From: CAZIRF01 sp964541755
Lineage (GTDB): Bacteria; Spirochaetota; Spirochaetia; Treponematales; Breznakiellaceae
NCBI GenBank assembly: GCA_964541755.1
Contig: CAZIRF010000009.1
Coordinates: 17,608 to 81,607 of the forward strand
Reading direction: 5' to 3'
DNA length: 64,000 bases
The notes beneath the pieces were generated by a model. It was not told the origin of the DNA. It saw only the letters and a program-made list of their open reading frames with translations, and searched no databases. This document shows positions 36,393-45,098 of this stretch, piece after piece. Numbering within the stretch: the stretch's first letter is position 1; every line of letters begins with the position of its first letter. Both the position numbers and the translations under genes were made by a program.

Positions 36393-37337
36393 ATGCTCTC
36401 GTATCAGCACGCCTACCACGCGGGTAACCACGCGGATATCCTCAAGCACCTCACGCTCTCCCTTGTTGCACGCTACTTTGCACTAAAGGACAAGCCGTTT
36501 ACCTACCTCGATTCGCACGCGGGGGCAGGCCTCTACCGCATCGACAGCGAGGAATCCCGCACTACCGGCGAGGCCGCGGCGGGTATCCTGTCCCTTATGG
36601 ACCGCAGCGACGCGCCCGAGCCGCTTGGGCCCTACCTTTCGCTCTGCCGCGCCCTGCGGGAACGGGGGCTCATGCCCGGTTCCGGCGAGGTCGTGCGCAG
36701 TTTTGCGCGGGATACGGACCGGCTCATGCTTATGGAGAAGCACCCGCAGGAGATTCGTGCCCTCGAGGCCAACATGGGCTGCCACCGGAATGTCGCCGTC
36801 CACTACCGCGACGGCTGGGATGCCCTTGTCTCCCTTACCCCGCCGGCCATACGGCGCGGCTTTTGCCTCGTGGACCCCAGCTACGAGGAAGTGGCCGAGT
36901 ACCCCCGTGCCGCCGATACCCTCAATGTCGTCCGGCGCCGCTGGAATGTGGGCACCCTCTGCCTCTGGTACCCCCTCGTGGGCCGCCGCAGCAGCCATAT
37001 CGCCGCCATGAAGACCGCTTTTGGTTTGGATGGCTTGTCTGGGGGCGATTTGGAAACCGGAACCTTGGTGTTGGACAGTCCGGAACCAGCAGTCCTCTGT
37101 GCGGAACTCTGTGTGCGGCCCCCTTCAGGCGGCCCGACTGCGGGCGCCCCGCCTGCGGGCCGCCTCCCGGGGGATGCCCCCTCGCAGGGCTTCGGGCTCT
37201 ACGGTTCGGGGATGATCGTGGTCCGGCCGCCCTGGAAACTGGCAGGGGAGCTCTTTACCTGCCTCTCCTGGCTGGCATCCGCACTGGAAGAAACCCCGGG
37301 TTCGGGGAGCTGGTCTCTTTTTACCAGTTGTTGTTGA
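36393..37337 (+). CDS. rlmJ: 23S rRNA (adenine-2030 N6)-methyltransferase
   Basis: A 314-residue protein opening LSYQHAYHAGNHADILKH, diagnostic of RlmJ, with LDSHAGAGLY (SAM-binding loop), DRLMLMEKHPQE and C-terminal GSGMIVVRPPW. Motif IV reads DPSYE, whereas E. coli RlmJ has DPPYE; the Pro-to-Ser change is at a catalytic motif and worth noting. A Pro/Gly-rich insertion of about 25 residues (PSGGPTAGAPPAGRLPG) makes it longer than the usual 280 residues. The start is fixed by the family N-terminus. The 3' end overlaps the convergent lipoprotein gene by 17 bp. Confidence 0.93.
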   Translation: MLSYQHAYHAGNHADILKHLTLSLVARYFALKDKPFTYLDSHAGAGLYRIDSEESRTTGEAAAGILSLMDRSDAPEPLGPYLSLCRALRERGLMPGSGEVVRSFARDTDRLMLMEKHPQEIRALEANMGCHRNVAVHYRDGWDALVSLTPPAIRRGFCLVDPSYEEVAEYPRAADTLNVVRRRWNVGTLCLWYPLVGRRSSHIAAMKTAFGLDGLSGGDLETGTLVLDSPEPAVLCAELCVRPPSGGPTAGAPPAGRLPGDAPSQGFGLYGSGMIVVRPPWKLAGELFTCLSWLASALEETPGSGSWSLFTSCC

Positions 37338-38142
37338 CGAGCTCTTCCACATCGCCGGGGTTTACATCCTCGAGGATACGCAGCTTGTCGTTGTAAACGA
37401 CCCCCTCCGCGATGGCGGCCGATGCGTAGAGCCCGAAGTGGGCTTGCTCCAGGTATCCGCTTCCCCCCTCGACCTTGGCATGGGACAGCTTTTCGCCGTT
37501 TTGCCAGACCGTCGCATAGCCCTCCTCTGCGTCAAAATCGATGAGGATGTCGACCCGCTGTTCGATATGTTCTTGCCGCCCCTGGGAGGGGACGTGGACA
37601 AGGCGCAGGTAGCCGTCCGGGGCGAGGTTTGCAAGGACAGTCCTGTTCCAGTTGTCGCTCGGGTCGGGGCTCAAGGTGGCAAGGCTGAACCAGTCGTCAA
37701 TCTGTCCTTCGGGGCGGTCCTCAAGGACCATGTCGAGCCAGACGTACAGGCTTACCAGACAGGGTCCCCGGAAGGCTCTATCCGCCGTTTTTTGAAACTG
37801 TATCGTGGGATAGGCCCGGTGCGGCAGGTATGCCGGGCTACTCTCGTTGTCGCTGTCCCGGGCCGCGATTATCCATGCCTTGTGTGAATAGTCGCCGTGA
37901 AAGACCCGCTCATCTGACTGTTCTTGACTGGACTCATATCTTTCACCGGACTCCATGTGAAAGTCTGCAAAATCGTCGACGCTCTCGAAGGAGCTTTCGA
38001 AGCGCCGCGGCAGGCCCTCGTAGCGCGATACCGGGGCCTCAGTTGCGCAGGCGGCAATACCAAGGCAGGTGGTCGCGAACAAGGCACATATAATCGCGAG
38101 CGGCAGGAATCGTGCGGTGTAAGACTGTGTTGTGGTATCCAT
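37321..38142 (-). CDS. lipoprotein with a possible concanavalin-like beta-sandwich
   Basis: A 273-residue protein with a signal peptide and lipobox-like GIAAC, then a beta-rich domain (FESVDDFADFHMESGER at the start, VDILIDFDAEEGYATVWQNGEKL and HFGLYASAAIAEGVVYNDKLRI near the end). The layout resembles LamG or polysaccharide-lyase-type beta-sandwiches used by surface proteins that bind glycans. I cannot name the family. No operon partner is close: crtB ends 94 bp upstream on the same strand. Confidence 0.7.
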   Translation of the reverse strand: MDTTTQSYTARFLPLAIICALFATTCLGIAACATEAPVSRYEGLPRRFESSFESVDDFADFHMESGERYESSQEQSDERVFHGDYSHKAWIIAARDSDNESSPAYLPHRAYPTIQFQKTADRAFRGPCLVSLYVWLDMVLEDRPEGQIDDWFSLATLSPDPSDNWNRTVLANLAPDGYLRLVHVPSQGRQEHIEQRVDILIDFDAEEGYATVWQNGEKLSHAKVEGGSGYLEQAHFGLYASAAIAEGVVYNDKLRILEDVNPGDVEELVNNNW

Positions 38143-38235
38143 GCGTGATACAGGCCCCTTGTAGTGGGCCTCTTCAATGTGGTGAAGAAGGAGAAGAGCG
38201 CCCGGTCTTGACCCAATACTAGCGCAGCGGGACCA

Positions 38236-39141
38236 TTATATCCGCTCCCCGTGGCGTTTCCGGATGCCAAACGCGCTTTTTACATAGAGGAGGGCCTTGG
38301 CGGCGTCGCTCAAGTAGACGCGGCCGGCAAAGACGTCCCAGCCTTTTTTGCGGGCCTTGTCGAGTATGGCCCGGTAGTAGGTGGCCGCAAGCCAGAGGGG
38401 CCGGCGGGCAAAGGGGGCGAACTGGTCGATCTTTGCGTAAAACAGCTCGTACCAGGCCTCTGCGCGGGCGGCGAGTTCCTCGCAGACCCGTGCGAGGGCC
38501 GGGTCGCTCCCGGCTTCGGGGGGGAAGCCGCCGTCGGCCCCCGGGGCGGGGCAGGTCCAGCCGGCCTCGCGGGCGAGATCTTCCGGAATATAGCAGCGGC
38601 CGCGCCGGGCGTCTTCTGCAATGTCCCGGATGATGTTTGACAACTGCATGGCCTTGCCCAGTTTTTCTGCCGTATCGCGCACGGCCGCACCGGGAACACT
38701 CTCTACAAGGAGGGGCAGGAGCATGAGGCCCACGCTCCCGGCCACGAGGTAGCAGTACTCGTCGAGGGCGGCGAAATCCTGCGGCCGGGCAAAGGCGAGG
38801 TCGCTGCGCTGCCCGCGAATCTGGTCGAGGAAGGGGCCGGTCTCCAGCTTGAAGGATGCGAAGGCCCAGGCGAGTTCCCGCTCCCAGGGGCTCTCTCCCC
38901 GCTTCCCCGCCGCCGCATCGAGGAGGGCTTTCTCCATGGCATCGACGGCCTCTGCCGCCTCCCGGGGGCTCTTCGCCTCGTCCACCGTATCGTCGAGGAC
39001 GCGGCAAAAGGCGTAGACGGCGAAGACCGCCCGCGCCCTGTCTGGCGGCAAGTGGCGAAAGGAGCGGTAAAAGCTCGAGGAGTGCTGCCGGATAAGGGCC
39101 CGGCAGGCATCGCTATCAGTCTGTACCCCTTCTTTCTTCAT
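38236..39141 (-). CDS. crtB: phytoene/squalene synthase family protein
   Basis: A 301-residue all-alpha prenyl synthase with both Asp-rich motifs: DDTVDE in the first half and QLSNIIRDIAEDARRGRCYIP in the second. It should condense two C15 or C20 prenyl diphosphates. The ATG overlaps the crtI stop (ATGA), so the pair is translationally coupled. Whether the product is phytoene (C40) or dehydrosqualene (C30) cannot be decided from sequence by eye. Only a few free-living spirochaetes are known to make carotenoids. Confidence 0.9.
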   Translation of the reverse strand: MKKEGVQTDSDACRALIRQHSSSFYRSFRHLPPDRARAVFAVYAFCRVLDDTVDEAKSPREAAEAVDAMEKALLDAAAGKRGESPWERELAWAFASFKLETGPFLDQIRGQRSDLAFARPQDFAALDEYCYLVAGSVGLMLLPLLVESVPGAAVRDTAEKLGKAMQLSNIIRDIAEDARRGRCYIPEDLAREAGWTCPAPGADGGFPPEAGSDPALARVCEELAARAEAWYELFYAKIDQFAPFARRPLWLAATYYRAILDKARKKGWDVFAGRVYLSDAAKALLYVKSAFGIRKRHGERI

Positions 39142-40637
39142 TTGACCCCATCATCCTCGCAGATCTTGGCCACCGCCAGGTCTGCCGACGTGAGCACGAT
39201 GGGGACGCCCGCGCCGGGGTGGGTGCTTGAGCCGGCGAAGTAGAGCCCGGGGGTCTTGCCAAAGGAGACCTGCGGGCGCAGGTGGTTGGACTGCGAGAGG
39301 GTGGGGCGCAGGCCAAAGGTGGCCCCCGCGTAGGCGTTGAAGCGGGATTCGAAGTCGCGCGGGGTAAAGACGGTCTCGCTCTCGACATGGGCGCGCACGC
39401 CCTTCAAAGGCGCGATGCGTTCGAGGCGATCGTAGACGACATCCTTGATCCGGGCCAGGGCCTGGGGGTCGCTCCAGTCGACGCTGCCCTCGTTGAGGTT
39501 CGCGACCGGGACGAGGACGTAGAGCCCTCGCTTGCCCGCCGGGTCGTAGCCGGGGTCGAGGAGGCCCGGTGCGTAGGCGTAGAGTGAGGGGTCTTCGGGG
39601 AAGCTCCCCTTGAAGATGTCGTCGAGGTTGCCCTTGAAGTTCGAGGAAAAGGCGAGGTTGTGGACCTCGAGTCCCGGCCACTGGTCGCTGTCGAGCCCCA
39701 GGTAGAGCATGAGGCAGGAACAGGAGTACTTGAGCTTGTCGAGTTTTTCTGCCTTGTACTTGCCCGCGCCAAAGCGGGGGGGCAGGAGCTTGTCGATGGC
39801 CCAGGGGAGGTCTGCCGTGCACAGAACGGCATCGGCACGGTGGATCTCGTTGCCTACCCGCACCCCGACGGCCCTGCCGTTCTCCAAAACGATCTCCTCG
39901 ACGGGGGAATTGAGCCTGATGGTCCCTCCCTTCTTTTCGAGCAGGGCCGCCATGCCCTTGGCCATGCTGTACATCCCGCCCTTTATAAGCCAGACCCCGT
40001 AGATGAGCTCGATCATGGGGATGATGGTGTAGATCGACGGTCCGTTAAAGGGCGAAATGCCGATGTAGAGGGTCTGGAAGCTCAAGAGTTCGCGCAGCTT
40101 TTCGTCCTTGACGAACTTCGAGATGGAGGCGTAAGCGGTATCGAAGGTCTTGAGCTTGAGGCCGGCGGCGAGGGTCTTGGGGTTCCAGAAGTCCGTGGGC
40201 TTGTTGAAGCTCTTTTTGATGAGGGCATCCATGGCGACCACGTAGCGCTTGTAGACATCGGCGAGGTAGGCGAGGTAGCCCTGGGCCTCTTCAAAGCCGG
40301 CTTCCTCGAGGGCCGGTACGAGCTCGGAGAGCTCGCTGCTCGCGCGGTGGACGGTACCATCTGCAAAGTAGATCTTGTAGATGGGGTTGAGCCTTTGCAT
40401 GGGGATGTAATCGTCGGGGTCTTCGCCGCAATTGCGATAGACGCTGCGGTAGACCTCCGGCATCATGACAATGGTGGGAGCCTGGTCGAAGGTGAAGTCC
40501 CCCGCCCTCACCTGGCCCATGCGCCCGCCCGGCTGGTCGTTCTTCTCGAATACTTCGACCTGGTAGCCCTTGGCCGCGAGTTGTGCGGCCGACGAAAGGC
40601 CCGATACGCCCGCCCCGATGACAATGATCTTTTTCAT
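39138..40637 (-). CDS. crtI: phytoene desaturase (CrtI/CrtN family)
   Basis: A 499-residue flavoprotein with the dinucleotide-binding N-terminus IVIGAGVSGLSSAAQLAAKGY, FEKNDQPGGRMG, FTFDQAPTIVMMP, and the C-terminal bacterial carotenoid desaturase signature around LYFAGSSTHPGAGVPIVL. It introduces conjugated double bonds into the CrtB product. The ATG at 40637 has GAGGAG 8 bp upstream; an upstream in-frame ATG lacks one. First gene of the crtI-crtB operon. Confidence 0.94.
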   Translation of the reverse strand: MKKIIVIGAGVSGLSSAAQLAAKGYQVEVFEKNDQPGGRMGQVRAGDFTFDQAPTIVMMPEVYRSVYRNCGEDPDDYIPMQRLNPIYKIYFADGTVHRASSELSELVPALEEAGFEEAQGYLAYLADVYKRYVVAMDALIKKSFNKPTDFWNPKTLAAGLKLKTFDTAYASISKFVKDEKLRELLSFQTLYIGISPFNGPSIYTIIPMIELIYGVWLIKGGMYSMAKGMAALLEKKGGTIRLNSPVEEIVLENGRAVGVRVGNEIHRADAVLCTADLPWAIDKLLPPRFGAGKYKAEKLDKLKYSCSCLMLYLGLDSDQWPGLEVHNLAFSSNFKGNLDDIFKGSFPEDPSLYAYAPGLLDPGYDPAGKRGLYVLVPVANLNEGSVDWSDPQALARIKDVVYDRLERIAPLKGVRAHVESETVFTPRDFESRFNAYAGATFGLRPTLSQSNHLRPQVSFGKTPGLYFAGSSTHPGAGVPIVLTSADLAVAKICEDDGVK

Positions 40638-40690
40638 GTTTTGGCTCCTCGTAATGATCGGGCCATGGTGCGCCCAATAAGGCATTTTAC

Positions 40691-40719
40691 ACTATACGGC
40701 CGCTATTTGGCCCCGTCAA
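40691..40719 (-). promoter_or_regulatory. crtI-crtB promoter
   Basis: The minus strand reads TTGACG (40714-40719), 17 bp, TATAGT (40691-40696). The predicted start near 40684 gives a leader of about 47 nt with the GAGGAG ribosome-binding site. It is divergent from the promoter at 40739. Confidence 0.6.
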
Positions 40720-40738
40720 ACGAGCATCTGTAAAAGTA

Positions 40739-40769
40739 TTGATAAAAAAGCTTCGAAAAGGTACATACT
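40739..40769 (+). promoter_or_regulatory. promoter of the small membrane protein, leaderless geometry
   Basis: TTGATA (40739-40744), then CATACT (40764-40769) with 6 nt to the ATG at 40776. The 17-bp register would instead use TACATA two bases earlier. An ACTGATAGT motif copy lies between the -10 and the ATG. Confidence 0.45.
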
Positions 40770-40775
40770 GATAGT

Positions 40776-41354
40776 ATGTCCCGCACCAAAGACCTCGAAA
40801 TACTCTCCCGCCTCTACGATTGGGACCCCGCCGCGAAGGCCTTTGTCGTCAAGGTCGCCATAGGCGACTACTGCGATGTCTTCAACGAACTGGACCCATC
40901 CCCTTTGCGCAAGCGGGATATCGACGATGCCCTCTTCAACTACCTCTATGATTGCTCGAAGGACATTCCCTTGAGCTGGAACCTTCGCATAGAGTTTGTC
41001 GCCGACGACACCGAGCGCGACAGGGTAAAGGAGGAGCGGGTGCGGAAGGGCCTGCACACCAACTTCGACTTTATCATCCTCTATTTGAAGCGGGAAATCG
41101 CCGGAATTTTTCGCCGGAGCGTCCTCTGGGTCGGGGTGTCGCTGGGCTTTCTCCTGGCTTCCTTTACCTTGAACGCCAAGTTGCCGCCGGGGCTCCTTTC
41201 CTCCACCATTGTCGAGGGGCTCTCGATAGGTGGCTGGGTTTTCCTCTGGGAGGCCATGGCCTTGACGGCCTTCAGGAGCCGTGAAAAGACGGGGAAGCTG
41301 GGCCGCTACCGGCGCCTTCGCCATGCGTCGAAGACCTTCCGCTACCTGCCGTGA
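40776..41354 (+). CDS. small membrane protein of unknown function
   Basis: A 192-residue protein. An acidic soluble N-terminal 105 residues (DLEILSRLYDWDPAAKAF, DIDDALFNYLYDCSKDIPL) are followed by two predicted TM helices (VLWVGVSLGFLLASFTL and EGLSIGGWVFLWEAMAL) and a basic tail. I do not recognise a family. It is divergent from crtI and followed by several GC-rich hairpins. Confidence 0.65.
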   Translation: MSRTKDLEILSRLYDWDPAAKAFVVKVAIGDYCDVFNELDPSPLRKRDIDDALFNYLYDCSKDIPLSWNLRIEFVADDTERDRVKEERVRKGLHTNFDFIILYLKREIAGIFRRSVLWVGVSLGFLLASFTLNAKLPPGLLSSTIVEGLSIGGWVFLWEAMALTAFRSREKTGKLGRYRRLRHASKTFRYLP

Positions 41355-41358
41355 AAAA

Positions 41359-41376
41359 AGAAGGGCGCCCCGAAGG
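41359..41376 (+). terminator. hairpin after the small membrane protein gene
   Basis: GGCGCCC-CGAA-GGGCGCC, a 7-bp perfect stem with a stable CGAA tetraloop right after the stop. There is no T-run, so termination is uncertain. Two further hairpins (ACGGCC-ATC-CGGCCGT; GTGGGC/GCCCAC) follow within 70 bp. Confidence 0.5.
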
Positions 41377-41497
41377 GCGCCTGGTATATGGGTAACGGCC
41401 ATCCGGCCGTGAAGGATGTGGGCGGGTTTGTGGCCCACATCAGCCCAGAGTATATTCGTCCTGTAGTGCTTTGCTCAAGGGGCTGGCGGAGGAATGT

Positions 41498-41923
41498 ATG
41501 CGTCTATGGTCACTGCATCCGCGGTATCTCGATGTGAAGGGGCTCGTTGCCCTGTGGCGCGAGGGGCTTCTCGCACAAACGGTGCTCAAGGGCTTTACCA
41601 AAGGGTATACCCGGCATCCCCAGCTTGAGCGATTTCGCTCGACCAGAGACCCCCTTGCCGCCATTGCCTTCTATCTCGCCGTTGTACAGGAAGAAGCGAC
41701 CCGTCGCGGCTACGCCTTTGACCGCAGCAAGCTTCCCGCCGTTATTCCGTCTGTCCCTTCTGTGCCCTTGTCTACCGGGCAGCTTGCGTATGAACGCGAT
41801 TTCCTCGCCTCAAAGCTCGCCCGGCGGGATCCTGCATCCCTCGCCGCGCTCCCGCAAGAGCCGGATGCCCATCCCCTTTTTATTCTGGAAGAGGGGCCGG
41901 TAGCCAGCTGGGAACGGGTGTGA
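41498..41923 (+). CDS. pyrimidine-dimer DNA glycosylase (T4 endonuclease V-like)
   Basis: A 141-residue protein beginning MRLWSLHPRYLDVKGLVALWREGLLAQ, with GYTRHPQLERF and RGYAFDRSKL, the pattern of the Pyr_excise family related to T4 DenV. These enzymes cut the glycosyl bond at UV-induced pyrimidine dimers and nick the backbone. In DenV the N-terminal residue acts as nucleophile, so the start matters: the ATG at 41498 has GGAGG 7 bp upstream and gives the family N-terminus. With uvrB it gives this organism two UV-repair routes. Confidence 0.82.
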   Translation: MRLWSLHPRYLDVKGLVALWREGLLAQTVLKGFTKGYTRHPQLERFRSTRDPLAAIAFYLAVVQEEATRRGYAFDRSKLPAVIPSVPSVPLSTGQLAYERDFLASKLARRDPASLAALPQEPDAHPLFILEEGPVASWERV

Positions 41924-41967
41924 TGTTCTTGCATCGGCTGTTTTATCCTGCGGACGCCCCCTCCGCT

Positions 41968-41997
41968 TTGACTTTGTTCTTTACTATGGATTACACT
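41968..41997 (+). promoter_or_regulatory. promoter of the three-gene barrel array, leaderless geometry
   Basis: TTGACT (41968-41973), 18 bp, TACACT (41992-41997), then 7 nt to the ATG at 42005. No SD sequence is present. Confidence 0.55.
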
Positions 41998-42004
41998 GCC
42001 TGTC

Positions 42005-43378
42005 ATGAGGAAAATCATATTATTTGCTGTTCTTTTTGGTCTGTGTTCGAGTGCGTCCCTCATTGCCCAGGGGTTTTCCGATGGCCGCATAGCGATTGCT
42101 GTTCCCGGCTTGCGTATTCTCAATAGCGGCATATCCTCCGAAAATGCAATGGTGTATGGCGAGATGCTTTCTACCGCCCTCAGTAACGAGGCAGTCTTCG
42201 ATGTAATTGACCGGGACAGTGCAGATGCCATTTTGGAGGAATATGAGTACCAGTTGTCCATACAGGCGGATAACGGGATCTCGGATCTCAAGCTGGAGGG
42301 GGCGCGCGCCCTCCTCATCGGCAGTATCGGGCTTTTGTATGACAAGGTTGTTTTTACTACCCGACTGGTGGATGTGGAAACCATGCGGGTTCTTTTCGCA
42401 AATAACATATACGCAGACAAAAATAAAGTTGACGAAGTAATAACGACCCTCGCCGGGCGTATCAGGGATCGTGCTTTCGAGCTTTTGTCATCTGCCAATT
42501 TGGACAATATCGAAAAATTAACCAAGGCAAAAAACTGGCAAGAGGCCAAGCGCTTGATCGATTCATACATGCGTCGTGAAAACAGTGATGAACGGGCGCG
42601 GGAGCTCTTTTCACAAATAATCGAAGGCCTTGCACAGGACAATTATCGCCAGGCCAAGCGCTATCTCAAAGACCGTCTCTTTGTCGAAGCCCGGTCAAAG
42701 ATTGACGAAGCCTTGGCCTTGTCGGTGGAACCGGAGTTTTTCGAGTTGCGGGAGCGCATACAGCGTCAGGAAGAACTCTGGTTGCACAAACAGCGCCTTG
42801 CGAAAAACAAGCGCGATTTGGCTTTACAGAATATGAATACGGAAAATCTCTACATGAAGGATCGCTATCGCAATTGGCTCAAGGAAATTGACGGCGCAGG
42901 GGCCCACGTGGGGACGAGTTTTGGCATGGAGGTATTGTATCCGGATATCTCAGCCCGTTTTGACGACTGGGTACCGGGTATTCAAGCCTTCTGGCTCAAA
43001 CCATATCGAAAAGATACGGCAAAAAATTATGCAAATTGGATGTGGTATGCAGGTGGCTCCATTTCATGGGAGCCGTATGAAAACACCCGTAGCCTCTTCC
43101 TTCAAGCGTATGCATCGCCCCTGCTTGCAGAAACCTTCAAGCTGGGCATGGTCTGTCTTTCCATGGGCTTGGATGGCAGTGCGTTCATGTGGTATGGCGA
43201 TTTTGGTGACAAAAGTCTCAACTGGGGGCTCGGTGCGGGGAGCCTTTGGGTGTTGAATGTGAAAATTCACGAGACTCTCTCTGTGTATGGTTCGGTCAAG
43301 GCCGATTTTCGATGGCTACCGCAAGAGCCGGGCCTCTCTGCTCCTGCCTTGCTTGTCGGTTGCGGCATGAGTTTTTGA
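42005..43378 (+). CDS. exported protein: CsgG/TolB-N-like domain, helical repeats, C-terminal barrel-like segment (paralogue 1)
   Basis: 457 residues. Signal peptide (cleavage near LIAQ-G). Residues 25-160 form an alpha/beta domain (RIAIAVPGLRIL, FDVIDRDSADAILEEYEYQLS, ARALLIGSIGLLYDKVVFTTRLVD) like the CsgG/FlgO/TolB-N group. Residues 160-290 are charged helices with TPR-like spacing (NWQEAKRLIDSY, DRLFVEARSKIDEALAL). The last 150 residues are amphipathic strands ending in phenylalanine (GCGMSF), as in outer-membrane barrels. It is the first of three tandem genes of this design. Role unknown; an outer-membrane secretion or assembly factor is a reasonable guess. Confidence 0.72.
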   Translation: MRKIILFAVLFGLCSSASLIAQGFSDGRIAIAVPGLRILNSGISSENAMVYGEMLSTALSNEAVFDVIDRDSADAILEEYEYQLSIQADNGISDLKLEGARALLIGSIGLLYDKVVFTTRLVDVETMRVLFANNIYADKNKVDEVITTLAGRIRDRAFELLSSANLDNIEKLTKAKNWQEAKRLIDSYMRRENSDERARELFSQIIEGLAQDNYRQAKRYLKDRLFVEARSKIDEALALSVEPEFFELRERIQRQEELWLHKQRLAKNKRDLALQNMNTENLYMKDRYRNWLKEIDGAGAHVGTSFGMEVLYPDISARFDDWVPGIQAFWLKPYRKDTAKNYANWMWYAGGSISWEPYENTRSLFLQAYASPLLAETFKLGMVCLSMGLDGSAFMWYGDFGDKSLNWGLGAGSLWVLNVKIHETLSVYGSVKADFRWLPQEPGLSAPALLVGCGMSF

Positions 43379-43385
43379 GGTCTTT

Positions 43386-45098
43386 ATGATGAATAATAAA
43401 ATGCTGAATCGTATCCGTTCAAAACTTTTTTTGTTTTTGGGCTTGTTGACAGTCGTTTCAGCACTTGAAGCACAAGCAGAACGCAAAACAATCGCCGTGA
43501 ATCAACCGGAACCGGGGCAGGACGTGTCCTTCGAAGAAGCGAATCTGATAGGGGATACGATACGCTCTCGCATTAACGACGATGGCAGTTTCGAAATTAT
43601 TACCGGCGAGGAAAGTGAACTCCAGCTTTCCGGGACAGTGACGGCCCATACAAAGCGAAAAAAAAACGGATACATCGTTGTCTATTCACTCGTGGACAGG
43701 GGAACGGGGTATACCTATTTCTCCCGTGAGCAGTTTGTAGAAAAAGAGACCATGATCGAGCATGTGGGAGATTTGGCCCAAAAGATACTCATCGCCTGGA
43801 AACAGCATCAAGGGGTAACGGTAAGCCAGATTGATGCCCTTATCCGGGCGGGCGACTGGGGAAATGCAGACAGACATATACGCTTTTTTATTGAACAGCG
43901 TCCCGAGGATGCGCATCTCCTTCAACATCAGATTCTATCTGTTAACAAAAACATTGCCGCCGAGCGTATTCGTTTTGCGGAAGAGGCAAAACGCAAGGGA
44001 AACCATGAGCTCGCCCGGACCAATGTTCTGCGGGCTATCGAACGGGATCCCGAAAACGAAGCCTGGCATGCGTATTTGCGGGAGCTGGAAGATGAGTATG
44101 CAGCCTTTGTAAAGCAGTCTGATGAAGAGAGTGTCCTGATGCTGCAATCGCTCCTGTCTGCGCGGCGTTTTGATATTGCCCGTGCCCGCTTCGAATTGCT
44201 GCGCAAACAACAGCGACTCCAGACCGACGAGGGAGAACGCCTTGGAGAGCGCATACGCCGGTATCTGGAGGCAGAACAGCGTATTCTGGAAGCCAAGGAT
44301 CTTGCAGCCAATTCGCAGTTTCAAACAGCCTTGGACAAAGTGAATACCGCCCTCGCCCTTGTCCCCGATGATGTGGTGTACCTGGCTTATCGTGACAAGC
44401 TCTATCAGCAACAGTTGGATAATGAGCGCTTTCATACTTTGCTTACGGGATATGCCTCGGAAATGGAGGCCTTCAAACCGGGACAGCTCTTGGCAGAAAA
44501 AAAGACCCCCCTTTCCTATTTGTCGGGATCCTTGGGGCTGTCTTCGATCAAGTTGATGGATATTGAATCGAGCTATGCTGATTGGGAGACGCGGGAATAT
44601 CAAAATTGTACACAGGCTTCACTTTCCTGGGAACAGGGATTGTTTGCGCCCTGGAAGATACCCCTTTCCTTTCTTTCCCTTGATATTGCCTGGAGCACCA
44701 CGCTTTCCGGGGTGTTTTCCCACCGTTACGAGAGTGGTATGACGTATATGGCCCCTCTTGAAGTCAATACCCATTCCGGGTTCCTTCTTGGTGTCGGCCC
44801 GCTCGTACGCCTTTCCATCGCTTCATTTGTCATTGCCGGTGGGCTTGATCTGGGTACCGGATACCTGTCTTTTTCCCGCCAGACGAGGGCACCCGGGGCG
44901 ACCTTGGCGACCGTTGCAGCGGAAGAAGTGTGGATGTTCACTCTTTCGCCCTTTATCTCGCTGTCGTGGTTGCCCTCGAATCATCGTACAATTTTTGTCC
45001 GCCTGCGTTGGGACAATGATCTTCTGGGACTGTCGGATCAATGGCTGGCGACCCCATCACTCACGAGTATTTCTGCCGGTGTCGGGTTTTCGCTGTGA
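43386..45098 (+). CDS. CsgG/TolB-N-like, helical-repeat, barrel protein (paralogue 2)
   Basis: 570 residues with the same four-part plan as its neighbours. Signal peptide (LFLFLGLLTVVSALEAQA), alpha/beta domain (KTIAVNQPEPG, ELQLSGTVTAHTKRKKNGYIVVYSLVD), then a longer helical region with TPR-like units (GNHELARTNVLRAIERDPEN, AANSQFQTALDKVNTALAL). The C-terminal strand-rich segment ends SAGVGFSL. It starts 7 bp after paralogue 1; its SD (GAGG) overlaps the previous stop. The next gene starts at GTG within the TGA of this one, so the three are tightly coupled. Confidence 0.72.
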   Translation: MMNNKMLNRIRSKLFLFLGLLTVVSALEAQAERKTIAVNQPEPGQDVSFEEANLIGDTIRSRINDDGSFEIITGEESELQLSGTVTAHTKRKKNGYIVVYSLVDRGTGYTYFSREQFVEKETMIEHVGDLAQKILIAWKQHQGVTVSQIDALIRAGDWGNADRHIRFFIEQRPEDAHLLQHQILSVNKNIAAERIRFAEEAKRKGNHELARTNVLRAIERDPENEAWHAYLRELEDEYAAFVKQSDEESVLMLQSLLSARRFDIARARFELLRKQQRLQTDEGERLGERIRRYLEAEQRILEAKDLAANSQFQTALDKVNTALALVPDDVVYLAYRDKLYQQQLDNERFHTLLTGYASEMEAFKPGQLLAEKKTPLSYLSGSLGLSSIKLMDIESSYADWETREYQNCTQASLSWEQGLFAPWKIPLSFLSLDIAWSTTLSGVFSHRYESGMTYMAPLEVNTHSGFLLGVGPLVRLSIASFVIAGGLDLGTGYLSFSRQTRAPGATLATVAAEEVWMFTLSPFISLSWLPSNHRTIFVRLRWDNDLLGLSDQWLATPSLTSISAGVGFSL

